A stretch of DNA of 64,000 nucleotides from Aporrectodea caliginosa (taxonomy: Eukaryota > Annelida > Clitellata > Crassiclitellata > Lumbricidae): positions 32,501-96,500 of the forward strand of contig JACEVL010006441.1 in NCBI GenBank assembly GCA_020284085.1, in the 5' to 3' direction. A model generated the notes under the pieces. That model searched no databases, had not been told where the DNA came from, and was given only the letters and a program-made list of their open reading frames with translations. Below are positions 19,501 through 26,509 of the stretch, piece after piece. The first letter of the stretch is position 1. Every line of letters starts with the position of its first letter. The position numbers were made by a program, and so were the translations under genes.

Positions 19501-21903
19501 TGAGCGCCTGTTATTATCTCTAAGAAGACATGACTTATGTAATAGATTAATTATTAATTTTTCACTTCGATTTCACTTGAGACGGTCATTGAATGATGTC
19601 TATGTATCATTAATAATAATAATAATAATAATCGTTTCTTCATTGAAGTGCCTGACAAACGCACTGCGCTGTACATTTACATGTTATGCAATTTAAATCT
19701 TAACTACTAACAGAACAGACAGCCTGCAATACAACGGCGCTAATAGCAGCCTACAAAGCATATCCGCCCTACGGGACTCGAACTCGGTACCTCTCGCTCT
19801 CTACGCCAGATGTTCGCCAAGGCGCTACATAAGTCATTATATTAGATGCGATGGCGATACATTACATCGGTTCTATAGCATCTAGACCCCTAATCCTTGT
19901 CCATCTTATTGTGTTTCTTAGACTTTCTTTCCCAGTTTTTGTTGACGACTCTAACGACGAGAGTGTACTAAAAGTGACTGGGATATCAACGCAGCATGTC
20001 GTTAAAATCCAGGGGTGTTTCTGACCACCGTCGATATTTTTCTTGACCGCGGAGCCTTGCCTAAAAAGACTACTGTGATGTTCGTAACTGATAATAAAGA
20101 TCACAAATTAAGATTTTTACAGGCTAATTTGCAGGGCTTCTTTTAAGGAATTTTTAGAACTGCACAACACCTTCTCTCTTTTTCAAAAATCCATGATAAA
20201 TTATTCCCAATGGAATGACAATGACTTTTTTTAGCTATTTTAACTGCACAAAAATGCTTTTACATCTGCACAATTTCATTTAGAACTGCACTTTTTGTTT
20301 AGAACTGCACACTAAAAAAGCCCTGTAGCCTAAATTTGACTGTATGTATACTGAAAATGCACCAGTTAAGATTTGGTTTTGAAAAAATTGTCTGAGAATG
20401 GGCTCACCGAGCCCCCGCCAAGACCCCTATCCTCATTTTGCTCCTTTGGCACCCTGCCCCGCCACTGGCTGGAAAATATTGCCACTGGTCCACCATTAAA
20501 AAGGTTTGACACCCTTGTGTTAATCGCTACTTTCCTGGTGTAACGCACATCTTTATGGGTGTTACATTCTCCTCCTTGAATGTGACATTATTCGTTTTGG
20601 GAGTAAAGATCGTTTTCCTTATCATTGGGTTTAACATTCTTCTTTCTAAGTGTAACCAAAATGTAATGTAAAAGGTTCGTTTCTGTTTACAAAGCAGTTC
20701 TTACGTTGGTTTTATTGATGAGTTCGGTGAGTGCTTTGATTCCGAATCGACTGTACACCGTTGAGATCTCACACTGTGCAAACAGAATGACACCAACACA
20801 CTCATAAACAACTCAAGTGTAGGCCTAACACTCATCGTAATCGTAAATACCGACTGATGCAGCGTTTAAACAGCTTTAAGTCACGGGACTCAGTTTATAC
20901 ACAGGCGACAGGCGCTCAGTCAAAACAAAAACAGGGAGGCATATAGGGGCCTAATCACACGCAGGTAATCGTAATAGTAAGTGATTGTTTTATATAGCGC
21001 ATCTTCAAGAAACTCATCAGGGTGTTTCCGACCTGATTAAACGATACCACGATCGAACAGAATGGTAACTTTCATAATCTTTCGCAATTACCTTGGCAAA
21101 CAATGGTTGCCTATAGATGCAATTTTATCTACCTCATTACAAATCACCTTGACGTTATCCGGACATTTCCCTACGGACATTTCTGCCGGACACACCCCCC
21201 AAGATCACTTACTCAGTAAGTAGGCAGTCTACCATTGTCCATGATAACTGTCATTAACCCAACTTCTATTTAAGCAAAGACGTTCTTTCATCAATCCAAC
21301 TTCTAGTAAAGCAAAAAATTGGTTTCAACAATCCAACTTCTATTTAAGCTAAGAATTTCTTTCATCAATCCAACGTCTACTTACGGAAGGAATCATTTTC
21401 ATCAATGCAATTTCTATTTCAGCAGAGAATTTGTTTAATCAACCTAGCTTCTATTTAAGCAGACAATTTCTTTCATCAATCCAATTTCTATTAAAGTAAA
21501 GAATTATTTTAATCAGTCCAACTTCGGGGGAAATGTCCGGGGTGGGGGGTGTCCGGGAGGAAACATCCTAGACCCCACCCTGACAGGTGTTCATGGATGT
21601 GCAGTAACCTGCCTCCCTCGTCCTTACCTTGACAGCGACGCGGATGTCTTCCAGCTCTTCCATCTTCTCCGTCTGTTCTTCCCATTCCTTCGACTTCTTC
21701 ATCTTCTCTTCCCGCTTCCACGACAAGAAGCTGACGTCAGTCGTCGAAGTCTGATTGCTTTCGTCATCACCGCACACGAAGCGCAGCAAACGGTTTCCAA
21801 GGAGATCACCATGGTGACTGGCAGCGTTGTCATGGTTATCACCATGGAGATTGGAGTCAGTGTTAACTAACTCCGGTAGGCCTATAGGTTCAGTAGTTGA
21901 CAT
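1..21903 (-). CDS. Coiled-coil protein gene, 11 exons traced, 3' part missing
   Basis: I do not recognise this gene. Eleven exons on the minus strand join in one continuous reading phase with GT-AG borders: 21903-21628, 20773-20705, 19322-19220, 10593-10504, 8721-8450, 7194-7076, 5156-4972, 2935-2813, 2231-2032, 831-634 and 133-1, giving about 589 codons before the window ends. The N-terminal ~90 residues are acidic and Asn/His rich; most of the rest is Glu/Lys/Leu heptad-like helix, with a Ser-rich linker near residues 330-400 that separates two coiled-coil blocks. There is no signal peptide, membrane segment or motor domain in what is visible. A cytoskeletal, centrosomal or scaffold role is only a guess from composition. 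The exon phases strongly support a real gene; the first ATG used is the first in the exon 1 ORF, but an upstream exon is possible. Confidence 0.8.
161..312. repeat. Degenerate ~42-bp minisatellite
   Basis: Three to four imperfect units built from GGTAAGA, ATCAAAGG and AATGCGTAAAA blocks, in the intron between exons 11 and 10 of the coiled-coil gene. Related GGTAAG words continue to about 550. Confidence 0.6.
634..831 (-). CDS. Coiled-coil gene exon 10
   Basis: 198 bp, 66 codons, phase 0; acceptor TTTCTTTTGTCAG and donor GTAAGG are both strong. Encodes [20 protein letters not shown]... ending in IIKDFE; charged helix. Confidence 0.75.
948..1124. mobile_element. hAT-like MITE, 177 bp
   Basis: Terminal inverted repeats CAGGGGCGTCTA / TAGACGCCCCTG, flanked by a perfect 8-bp duplication CCTACACA (940-947 and 1125-1132). 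Eight-bp target duplications and CAG-type ends are typical of hAT. The inside is C-rich and non-coding. Confidence 0.88.
1590..1690 (-). mobile_element. tRNA-derived SINE head
   Basis: Read on the minus strand it holds a clear pol III A box (TGGCCAATTGGTTAGAGTC), an anticodon-like loop CTGTAAC and a B box (GGGTTCAAGCC). The same loop occurs in the copies near 33.6 and 52.8 kb, so these form one SINE family. Confidence 0.55.
1701..2019. mobile_element. AATCGATTAG-rich MITE-like element
   Basis: Ends CAGATGGGTAACTAATTG and, inverted, CAGAGATGGGCACGATTAG; the inside is many copies of AATCGATTAG and GCTAATTC in both orientations. This resembles hAT MITEs with tandem cores, but I could not find an 8-bp duplication. 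Confidence 0.5.
2032..2231 (-). CDS. Coiled-coil gene exon 9
   Basis: 200 bp; acceptor TTTTTCAAACAG, donor GTGCGT, phase 1 in and 0 out. Encodes [17 protein letters not shown]... and a second helical block ending in LTE. An AATCGATTAG-rich element lies only about a dozen bases past the donor. Confidence 0.7.
2318..2505. repeat. (CAGT)n followed by (CAAT)n microsatellite
   Basis: About 150 bp of perfect CAGT repeats pass abruptly into about 36 bp of CAAT repeats, a G-to-A variant of the same unit. Intron between exons 9 and 8 of the coiled-coil gene. Confidence 0.95.
2813..2935 (-). CDS. Coiled-coil gene exon 8
   Basis: 123 bp; acceptor GCTATCAG, donor GTTTTG, phase 1 in and out. Encodes an acidic, Ser-rich linker ([20 protein letters not shown]...). 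The open frame fits both neighbours, but the splice signals are weak. Confidence 0.6.
3111..3279 (-). mobile_element. hAT-like MITE (CAGTGGCGGCGCC family), 169 bp
   Basis: Ends CAGTGGCGGCGCCAAG and, inverted, CAGTGGAGGCGCCAGG; flanks CTTATAGC and CTTACAGC match at 7 of 8 bases. It is the inverted relative of the element at 17752-17917: both share the sub-terminal CCAGGATTTCAGG and the CTGAGCCGCAGTTAG inside. Confidence 0.82.
3395..3615. repeat. Interrupted TGTATG microsatellite region
   Basis: Degenerate TGTA/TATG runs; the long open frame across it (His/Thr/Tyr repeats) is an artefact of the tetranucleotide repeat. Confidence 0.75.
3995..4438. mobile_element. hAT-like MITE (TAGAGCTGTACCGAT family), 444 bp
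   Basis: Ends TAGAGCTGTACCGAT / ATCGGTACAGCTCTA (one-base variation) with a perfect 8-bp duplication GCATAGAT (3987-3994, 4439-4446). Sub-terminal tandem words such as CCGATACCG and CCGATTAT; AT-rich centre without coding. Confidence 0.87.
4445..4790. repeat. (ACAT)n microsatellite, ~265 bp pure
   Basis: Nearly perfect ATAC/CATA repeats to about 4708, then degenerate with TATATA breaks. It starts at the right target duplication of the MITE at 3995-4438. Confidence 0.95.
4972..5156 (-). CDS. Coiled-coil gene exon 7
   Basis: 185 bp; acceptor TTTTTTACAG, donor GTGACC. Helix ([20 protein letters not shown]) followed by a Ser/Gln-rich linker ([16 protein letters not shown]) that breaks the coiled coil. 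Confidence 0.7.
5590..5720 (-). mobile_element. LINE 3'-end fragment with (TCGTAA)n tail
   Basis: Tail of GTAATC-type repeats, then AAGCGCCACTCGAAAGCC, matching the fragments near 17.05 and 30.6 kb. The GCGCC motif marks the conserved 3' hairpin discussed in the findings. Confidence 0.55.
6074..6200 (-). mobile_element. LINE/SINE 3' end with (AATC)n tail
   Basis: (AATC)n followed by CGTTTATTGAATC; inverted, this reads as a 3' end with an AATAAA-like signal and (GATT)n tail. Similar ends lie at 7555-7735, 8103-8200 and 58825-58990. Confidence 0.45.
7076..7194 (-). CDS. Coiled-coil gene exon 6
   Basis: 119 bp; acceptor GTTTGTAG, then [20 protein letters not shown]..., donor GTTAGA, phase 2 out. 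Continues the heptad pattern of exon 5. Confidence 0.7.
7555..7735 (-). mobile_element. LINE/SINE 3' end with (AATC)n tail
   Basis: (AATC)n then TTTCATTGATCCAGTTCATTG, minus orientation; same class of 3' end as 6074-6200. Confidence 0.4.
7850..7935 (-). mobile_element. Degenerate LINE 3' end (GCGC hairpin type)
   Basis: Contains ATAGTGCCCCTCCAAG...CAGAGGCGCTCCCAG, a decayed copy of the LINE 3' end that is complete at 9136-9180. Confidence 0.45.
8450..8721 (-). CDS. Coiled-coil gene exon 5
   Basis: 272 bp, phase 1 in and 0 out, acceptor ACTCGAG and donor GTAAGA. Encodes about 90 residues of continuous helix rich in Glu, Lys and Leu (e.g. [19 protein letters not shown]), the longest coiled-coil stretch of this gene. 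Confidence 0.75.
8871..9117 (-). mobile_element. LINE 3' fragment with (ATTACA)n tail, copy 1
   Basis: Minus strand encodes the last ~60 residues of a LINE reverse transcriptase ([20 protein letters not shown], then [14 protein letters not shown]), a short 3' UTR with a GCGCC/GGCGC hairpin, and a tail of TAATTG units at 8871-8890. The WNSLP-like motif and LKTFL end are typical of the C-terminus of Jockey/CR1/L2-type ORF2. Confidence 0.8.
9113..10070 (-). mobile_element. LINE 3' fragment, copy 2, C-terminal third of ORF2
   Basis: Minus strand, with one interruption and stops, encodes the RT thumb and C-terminal region: [17 protein letters not shown], then LGV.LDP..SF..HV, then [17 protein letters not shown], then [15 protein letters not shown]. 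It ends in the hairpin 3' UTR and a (TTGTAA)n tail at 9114-9134. It lies in tandem with copy 1, same orientation. The endonuclease and RT catalytic core are missing (5' truncation). Confidence 0.82.
9917..9988 (-). mobile_element. 70-bp LINE 3' end inserted into LINE copy 2
   Basis: Essentially identical to 9136-9204 (TTGTATAGCGCCACTCAGAG onward). It interrupts the LINE reading frame between MVKT-type and DKTQFIWLG segments. A severely 5'-truncated insertion or local template switch would explain it. Confidence 0.75.
10504..10593 (-). CDS. Coiled-coil gene exon 4
   Basis: 90 bp; acceptor TTAATTTTAG, donor GTGGTT. Only one frame is open ([20 protein letters not shown]...) and it agrees with the phase of exons 3 and 5. 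Charged amphipathic helix. The intron before it is about 8.6 kb and carries several transposable elements. Confidence 0.6.
10615..10680 (-). mobile_element. Short LINE 3' end remnant
   Basis: Contains AAATTTATACAACGCCACTTC and TCAGAGGTGC, a decayed GCGCC/GGCGC 3' end. Confidence 0.4.
10688..10848. mobile_element. hAT-like MITE (CAGTGACGTAACTAG family), 161 bp
   Basis: Ends CAGTGACGTAACTAGGACTT and, inverted, CAGGGACTAACTAGCGTTGG; perfect 8-bp duplication CCAAAATG (10680-10687, 10849-10856). Confidence 0.87.
10857..11430. other. Intron 3 sequence, no feature recognised
   Basis: Unique-looking AT-rich DNA with a few TAGGCCTA octamers; no exon of the coiled-coil gene and no coding frame supported. 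Confidence 0.4.
11440..11978 (+). mobile_element. LINE 3' fragment, plus strand
   Basis: Encodes a frame-broken C-terminal RT segment ([20 protein letters not shown], then shifted frames), and ends in GGAGCGCTATTTAAATATTC with a (GAAT)n tail at about 11962-11976. A related but different family from the copies at 8.9-10.1 kb. Confidence 0.75.
12162..12215. repeat. Short palindromic TTGGTGATATAATC repeat
   Basis: TCTTGGTGATTATATCACCAAGA is a near-perfect palindrome directly followed by another TCTTGGTGATATAATC. Function unknown. Confidence 0.5.
12445..12986 (+). mobile_element. hAT-like MITE with (GTTATA)n core, copy 1
   Basis: 542 bp; ends CAGTGTGATTTTCGTTAACG and, inverted, CAGTGTGATTTTCCTTACAG; perfect 8-bp duplication ATTACCAG (12437-12444, 12987-12994). 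Sub-terminal GTTAACGATAACG words, tandem AACTAT repeats on one side, and a ~230-bp unique centre. The same element lies inverted at 24975-25518. Confidence 0.92.
12995..13380. other. Intron 3 sequence, nothing recognised
   Basis: No repeat, tRNA or supported coding frame seen. Confidence 0.35.
13386..13492. repeat. (AC)n microsatellite
   Basis: About 105 bp of CA repeats with CGCA interruptions. Confidence 0.92.
13637..13965. repeat. (CAGA)n / (CACAGA)n compound microsatellite
   Basis: About 330 bp of AGAC/ACAC units. Long frames across it with Cys/Leu/Ser/Val repeats are artefacts of the repeat. Confidence 0.92.
14198..16505 (+). mobile_element. 2.3-kb DNA transposon with broken transposase-like gene
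   Basis: Inverted ends TAGGGTGTTTCTTA / TAAGAAACACCCTA lie exactly inside an (AT)n run (ATATATAT on each side, consistent with an 8-bp duplication but not proof). A sub-terminal inverted word, AGGGGTCGCTCAA on the left and TTGAGCGACCTCT on the right, adds support. The middle (about 14.8-15.85 kb) encodes a frame-broken protein. The layout suits a degraded autonomous element, perhaps hAT-related. Confidence 0.78.
14790..15850 (+). pseudogene. Transposase-like pseudogene inside the 2.3-kb element
   Basis: At least three frames must be joined. In order they give [19 protein letters not shown]...[29 protein letters not shown] followed by [43 protein letters not shown], and near the end [18 protein letters not shown]. 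From memory this set of motifs occurs in uncharacterised multi-copy proteins of many invertebrates. Candidate catalytic acidic residues are the D of WDGK and the D of CFDTT; CRHH recalls the CxxH motif of hAT transposases. That relationship is inference. Frameshifts and stops make this copy inactive. Confidence 0.65.
16506..16569. repeat. (AT)n microsatellite
   Basis: About 64 bp of pure AT repeat at the right end of the 2.3-kb transposon; the left flank (14183-14197) is the same repeat, so the element landed in an AT run. Confidence 0.9.
16570..17030. other. Intron 3 sequence, little recognised
   Basis: Contains a short (CAGA)/(GGCA) simple repeat at about 16836-16882; nothing coding is supported. 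Confidence 0.4.
17030..17155 (-). mobile_element. LINE 3' end with (TAATCG)n tail
   Basis: GGTAATCGTAATCGTAATTG tail followed by AAAGCGCCACTCGAAAGCC; same family as 5590-5720 and 30583. Confidence 0.6.
17752..17917 (+). mobile_element. hAT-like MITE (CAGTGGCGGCGCC family), 166 bp
   Basis: Ends CAGTGCTGGCGCCAGG and, inverted, CAGGGGCGGCGCCAGG; flanks TGACGTGA and TGTCGTGA match at 7 of 8 bases. Inverted relative of 3111-3279. Confidence 0.82.
17926..18650. other. Intron 3 sequence, nothing recognised
   Basis: AT-rich; a few TAGGCCTA-like words; no exon or RNA gene seen. Confidence 0.35.
18656..18853 (+). mobile_element. tRNA-derived SINE with LINE-like 3' end
   Basis: B-box-like TGAGTTCGACTCGAGACC near the start and, at the 3' end, GTGAGGCGCTATACAAGTGC before an (ATAC)n run. 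The GGCGCTATACAA end is the same as in the LINEs at 8.9-10 kb. Confidence 0.45.
18848..18905. repeat. (ATAC)n microsatellite
   Basis: Short ATAC run with TACG variants, following the SINE 3' end. Confidence 0.85.
19056..19200. repeat. (ATAC)n microsatellite beside exon 3
   Basis: ATAC repeats immediately downstream (in gene direction) of exon 3 of the coiled-coil gene. Confidence 0.9.
19220..19322 (-). CDS. Coiled-coil gene exon 3
   Basis: Acceptor TTTTCTGTAG, then [20 protein letters not shown]..., phase 0 in and 1 out. A 12-bp direct repeat at its 3' end offers two equivalent donors (after 19220 or 19208), both keeping phase, so the protein may carry one or two copies of the four-residue segment HYEG. 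An (ATAC)n microsatellite follows directly in the intron. Confidence 0.65.
19608..19832 (-). mobile_element. tRNA-derived SINE (GTACCGAGTTCGAGTCC family)
   Basis: On the minus strand the head has a B box GAGTTCGAGTCCC; the 3' part ends in (ATT)n at 19608-19632. About 130 bp, including CTAACAGAACAGACAGCC and AGCAGCCTACAAAGCAT, are shared nearly exactly with 50065-50338. Confidence 0.72.
19947..20010 (+). mobile_element. Palindromic mini-element (TTAACGACGAG), copy 1
   Basis: CTAACGACGAGAGTGTACTA ... ATGTCGTTAAAATCC, with the shared centre AAAAGTGACTGGGA. Three more copies: 33426-33502, 52639-52707, 59692-59762. Confidence 0.65.
20132..20325. mobile_element. Probable MITE, CAGGGCTTTTTT ends
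   Basis: Left CAGGGCTTCTTTTAAGGAAT, right (inverted) CAGGGCTTTTTTAGTGTGC, with repeated AGAACTGCAC words inside. No clean target duplication found. Confidence 0.5.
20326..20704. other. Intron 2 sequence, nothing clear
   Basis: Includes a GCCACTG-type terminus near 20460-20468 that could belong to a decayed MITE; its partner end was not found. Confidence 0.35.
20705..20773 (-). CDS. Coiled-coil gene exon 2
   Basis: 69 bp, 23 codons ([20 protein letters not shown]...), acceptor TTTGCACAG and donor GTAAGA, phase 0 on both sides, so it joins exons 1 and 3 in frame. A second AG six bases further in could be used instead, dropping two residues. Confidence 0.65.
20970..21070 (-). mobile_element. 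LINE 3' end remnant
   Basis: ATCGTAATAGTAAG tail then TTTTATATAGCGCATCTTCAAG; minus orientation, GCGC hairpin type. Confidence 0.5.
21165..21575. mobile_element. Element with ~45-bp tandem core and GGACATTTCC ends
   Basis: Left CCGGACATTTCCCTACGG, right GGGAAATGTCCGGGG-type sequence, and between them at least six units of TTTCATCAATCCAACTTCTA plus TTTAAGC. The core and the adjacent GTCCATGATAACT match, inverted, the element at 29625-30098. Boundaries are uncertain. Confidence 0.5.
21628..21903 (-). CDS. Coiled-coil gene exon 1 (N-terminus)
   Basis: Starts at ATG (21903-21901), begins [13 protein letters not shown], and ends AVK before a GTAAGG donor, phase 0. Residues 1-92. The first 55 residues are low-complexity (Asn, His, Asp); the last 30 turn into a charged helix. 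The ORF stays open to about 21945 without another ATG, so a spliced upstream start cannot be excluded. Confidence 0.65.
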
Positions 21904-22595
21904 TTCAGCAGAAGAAAAGTTTATACTCTGAAGGTCACAGGGCAAGGCGCATTCTCAGCAGATAACAATAAATATGCTGGGGCCTATATGTTTAGGCCTA
22001 CAGAGCCTATAGATAGTCCTTCGTGTTTAGACCCTTTCGTCGTCCTCGCAATTTTCAGTGCAGCAATTAGGCTACCACATGTGCGTAGCATTAAATTTTC
22101 TCAAAATTTCTTTCCCTGTGATCTTCAGCTATCATTATTCCAGCCAGCTTTCTGTATTGCAATATTCGTTATTCCATCTCACAGTGAATCGTTTCAAACG
22201 CACTGGTCGATCCGAGAAATTGTTCCAGGTTCTTTGGCCTTCGAAATGGACAAGCTAATCCATTCTGTTAACTTCTATAGCGCCGTTTTAATAAATGCAC
22301 AATGCATCAGTCGACGAACGGTTCAGGTGAGATCGTAGAAAGGAAAACTATAATACGTTGGAGCACACTGATGGCCTGAAAAGAGAAATAACGCACATCA
22401 TATTAAGTACAAGAAGTTGGTGTCAAATCAGAGGGCAAATAAGCAACGCCAAGATGTCTAAACTCTTTCGCAGACTATAGGCATAAACAACAAAGACGCT
22501 AAGTACAGCCTACGTGAGGTACCTAAAACGCGATATACTGAAAAATACATGCCGTACATCATACTTACATGTATACATACATGTATACATTACAC
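21904..22595. other. Region upstream of the coiled-coil gene
   Basis: No promoter motif can be assigned. A decayed LINE 3' end (CTTCTATAGCGCCGTTTTAA) lies at about 22270-22345. No other gene is supported. Confidence 0.4.
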
Positions 22596-22596
22596 A

Positions 22597-22775
22597 CATA
22601 CATACATACATACATACATACATACATACATACATACATACATACATACATACATACATACATACATACATACATACATACATACATACATACATACATA
22701 CATACATACATACATACATACATACATACATACATACATACATACATACATACATACATGCATGCATGCATGCAT
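22597..22775. repeat. (ATAC)n microsatellite with (GCAT)n edge
   Basis: About 160 bp of pure ATAC repeat, then GCATGCATGCATGC. Confidence 0.95.
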
Positions 22776-22953
22776 GTATACATTTCATCTATGATACGCT
22801 GACGCTAATGTATGCTCTCGAGTGCCATTTTGCCAGGAACTAACACTACTATCGCGTTCAGTTGGGAATATAAGTGCAACGCTCTGTTTACCAATACTCT
22901 ATAGGATTTCAGCATTCGTCTTTCTGTCTGTCTGTCTGTTCTGTCTGTATGTA

Positions 22954-22956
<3 letters not shown>

Positions 22957-23016
<60 letters not shown>

Positions 23017-23070
23017 GCATATTTTATATATATACATATATATGCATATATATACGTATATATATATAGG
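22957..23070. repeat. (AT)n microsatellite
   Basis: About 55 bp of pure AT, followed by degenerate ATATAC. Confidence 0.9.
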
Positions 23071-23274
23071 CATATATGTAAATCCAATGGCAAGTAATCT
23101 GGACACCTTGCGCTGGTTGATAAATTGGCCAAACTGCCACTGCTATGCAATTACTGAACGTGCAAAAATTTTACTATATATATATAGAACGTGTTCTAAT
23201 TTTTCACAAATATCTAATCTTGGTTTAATCAATTAGAAACTCGTGGGTTCTCAATTACTTTTTAAGCAATTACT

Positions 23275-23425
23275 CTTTCATTCGTTGATTCGTTCATTCA
23301 CTCATTCGTTCGTTCAACTAATCGTTCATTCATTCATTCTTTCTTTCTTTGAATCATTCTTGCGTTCATTCATTTATTCGTTCATTAATTCGTGCGTTAT
23401 TCCATTCATTCGCTCATTCGAAAAT
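23275..23425. repeat. Degenerate (TTCA/TTCG)n repeat
   Basis: CATTCATTCGTTCGTTC-type run; the encoded Phe/Ile/Ser repeats are artefacts. Confidence 0.8.
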
Positions 23426-23435
23426 GGAACTACCG

Positions 23436-23680
23436 ATTGACTGACTGACCAATTGACTGATTGACTGACTGACTGACTGACTGACTGACTGACTGACTGA
23501 CTGACTGACTGGCTTACTGACTGACCGGCCGACTGATTGACTGACCGACCGACCGATTGACTGACTGACTGACTGACTGACTGACTGACTGACTGACTGA
23601 CTGACTGACCGACCGATTAACCGACTAACCGACTGACCGACTAACCGACTGACCGACCGACTGACCGACTGGCTAGCTTG
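23436..23680. repeat. (GACT)n microsatellite with (GACC)n variants
   Basis: GACTGACT blocks interrupted by GACCGACC. Confidence 0.92.
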
Positions 23681-23689
23681 ATTACTGAG

Positions 23690-24390
23690 TACTGACTGAT
23701 AAATGACTGACTAGTACTGAGTACTCTCTAACTACTCACTGGTTCATTGACTGGAATGCTGGCTCACCGTGATACTGATTCCATTGCTAAGCACGCACCT
23801 CGCACATAATAAGTATAGGCCGTTTGAGAGCAAAAGCCATAGGACCGGTTGATCTGCTGTGTTAACCGCTGACTCCATGAAAGCCATGCATGTAAATCAA
23901 TGTCCATAGAACCAGATGACCCGCAGTCAATCGGAGCCAGAAACAACTAAACCGAAAATGACCGGTCGTAAAATGCCTTACCTTCTAATTAATCAATAGC
24001 TGTCGGAATCTTTCTGTTCGCCACAAGACCTCCTTTCCGATTGCAGCTTCAGTACAATTGGCTCTCCTCTCTGACGTCTGCTCAGGTAAACAATTATCCT
24101 GCTCAGAATGAATGGTGCCAGAGTTCGCTGGCCCGATAGACCTGTACAATAAAGCCTAGAATGGTTCCAGAGTACATTTGCCAGATGGACCTGTAATACG
24201 TAAGCTTGCCTAATGGCAGGATCGCATTATACGACAATAGTCCACCATGTTGAATGCCAAATGTCATAATTCCCACTCGATTTACAGGTAGACCTTTTAA
24301 TCTGCGTAATTACCGCCGTGAAATAACATGCCAACGCGGAGGAGCTTCTTTAAGCATTTAGAATAGACACGCAGCATGCAGACATACCTA
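23690..24390. other. Intergenic, nothing recognised
   Basis: No repeat family, RNA gene or supported coding frame seen between the two microsatellite blocks. Confidence 0.35.
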
Positions 24391-24391
24391 T

Positions 24392-24422
<31 letters not shown>

Positions 24423-24548
24423 CAGACAGACAGACACAGACAAACACACACAGACAGACAGATACACACAGACACACACACACACAAAAGCACGCACACA
24501 CACACAGACACACACACAGACAGCACACACAGACAGACAGATACAGCG
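24392..24548. repeat. (CAGA)n/(CA)n microsatellite
   Basis: Pure CAGA at 24392-24420, then mixed CACAGA. Confidence 0.9.
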
Positions 24549-24821
24549 ATACGGTTAGAGACAGTCGCCAAGGAACGTGTACTTACCGTATCGAATATAT
24601 ACCGGTAGTCAATACACGAACATTAATTTGCGTACTAGCTAATCCACGGGATAGGTTCACTGCCAATTATATAGACCTACCTGATCAGCAATCAACTCTA
24701 TCGATTAACTTCAATATAGGTCGACCTTTCACGATCAGCAATTGACCTACGCTTGTTTTGGACGAGCCCACTAAATGCATAAATTAAGTATGTACATATA
24801 ATCCAAAATAATGTAATAAAT

Positions 24822-24872
24822 ATAAACACACACAGACACACACACACACACACAGACAGACACAGACAGACA

Positions 24873-24928
<56 letters not shown>

Positions 24929-24932
24929 CAAT
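24822..24932. repeat. (CA)n then (TA)n microsatellite
   Basis: CA-rich to about 24906, then pure TA to about 24929. Confidence 0.9.
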
Positions 24933-24974
24933 GACAGACAAGTGAGCCCTTAATAATTAAGATTATATATACAT

Positions 24975-25518
24975 CAGTGTGATTTTCCTTACAGGTTTTA
25001 TTTTAGTTATAGTTATAGTTATAGTTAATGATTTTTTATTTTAGTTATAGTTATAGTTATAGTTAGTATTATTTTTTAGTTATAGTTATAGTTATAGTTA
25101 ATGGATTTTTATTTTAGTTAATTTTAGTTACTACTTAGTTACAATAATTAAGTCTATAAGCAAAATTGTGCGTATTAATACGCTGTTTCACAATTTACTC
25201 AGAGCTATGAAAACCTTTGAAGCATGGGTACATTCAGCTTCATCAATACACGAGTTTCCAAAGTAACTGACAAATTTCACAATAAAAATTTCGCATTTTT
25301 CGTTCTCATTTATGTCGTATCGTCCATATTGCACTTCCTATTTTTATTTTTTGTATTAACGAAAATAAAGATGAATTTTCGTTAGTGTTATTTTCGTTAT
25401 AGTTATAGTTATAGTTAATGATATTTTTTAGTTATAGTTATAGTTATCGTTAACGAAATCATTTTATTTTCGTTAACGAACATTTTCGTTATCGTTATCG
25501 TTAACGAAAATCACACTG
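24975..25518 (-). mobile_element. hAT-like MITE with (GTTATA)n core, copy 2
   Basis: 544 bp; perfect 8-bp duplication ATATACAT (24967-24974, 25519-25526). It is the reverse complement of 12445-12986 almost throughout, including the unique centre with GCGTATTAATACGC, so both inserted recently or one derived from the other. Confidence 0.92.
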
Positions 25519-25705
25519 ATATACATACATACATGTAGGTCTGTGATATACAACGGGTCCATCATTTTATATTGGCCAATTATTATCAAGAGACAGGCTT
25601 AAGCGTAGAAATATACATCAAAAGTCAGTTCACGGTCAGGACCAACGCACACTGAGAGAAAGCACTTCAACTCGACCGATGCTTTGTCGGCTGTTCGTCA
25701 ACAGG

Positions 25706-26501
25706 CAGTGGCGGATCCAAGGGGGGGCGACGGGGGCGATCGCCCCCCCAATTGTCCATAAAAAGTAAAAAGATCGAGCCGACGCTGTTATCCGACCACA
25801 ACAACTATCTAAAGACTACTGTAATTCCAACACTGACACTCACACTGACACTCACGACCATAAAAACTGACCCTAACCGACCCTCACCGGCCTCATTCGG
25901 GCACGCATCCATAATCCGTCCTACCCAACTTAAGCGGCAAGTCTCCGACTATGCACGAAATTGCAGACTTCTTTGACTTTGGGTCCATACTCCATAGTCG
26001 TCTAAATCATAGAAGCCTTTGAGCAAATGCTCCATCGAACTATAGGCTATGGCCTAGCCGCCTATGGTTGGTTGAGAAATTTTAAGTGTTAATTGCTAAA
26101 GTTATTGTGGGATCGAATTATTATTACCATATTATTTTCACATTTCTATGCATGACTTAAGTACATGGTATGCATATTAACGAGAAGAAAAAAATTTTTA
26201 TGTGAAATAATGTGGCTTGTTTTCAATGCACGTAATTTACTTTTGAACCGTATTATGTTCAATTTTTCATACATTTATATGATTGAATAATCCCCGAAAC
26301 ATATTGCCAAAAACAGGCCTCCTTTGATCTCAAATGCTGCAAAATGCGTTTGCGTCTGGGGCTCCGCCCCAGACCCCGCTGGGGGAGCTTACGACGCTCC
26401 CCCAAACCCCTAATCGTAAGGGGCTTCGCGCCTTCGGCGCGAGCAACTCTCCACTCAAGGCGAATTCGCCCCCCCAAAATAATAGCCTAGATCCGCCAGT
26501 G
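25706..26501. mobile_element. hAT-like element (CAGTGGCGGATC ends), 796 bp
   Basis: Ends CAGTGGCGGATCCAAGGGG and, inverted, CACTGGCGGATCTAGGC; perfect 8-bp duplication TCAACAGG (25698-25705, 26502-26509). GC-rich sub-terminal hairpins, e.g. GGGGCTCCGCCCC and CTTCGCGCCTTCGGCGCGAG near 26360-26445. The inside is otherwise AT-rich with no supported gene. Confidence 0.9.
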
Positions 26502-26509
26502 TCAACAGG

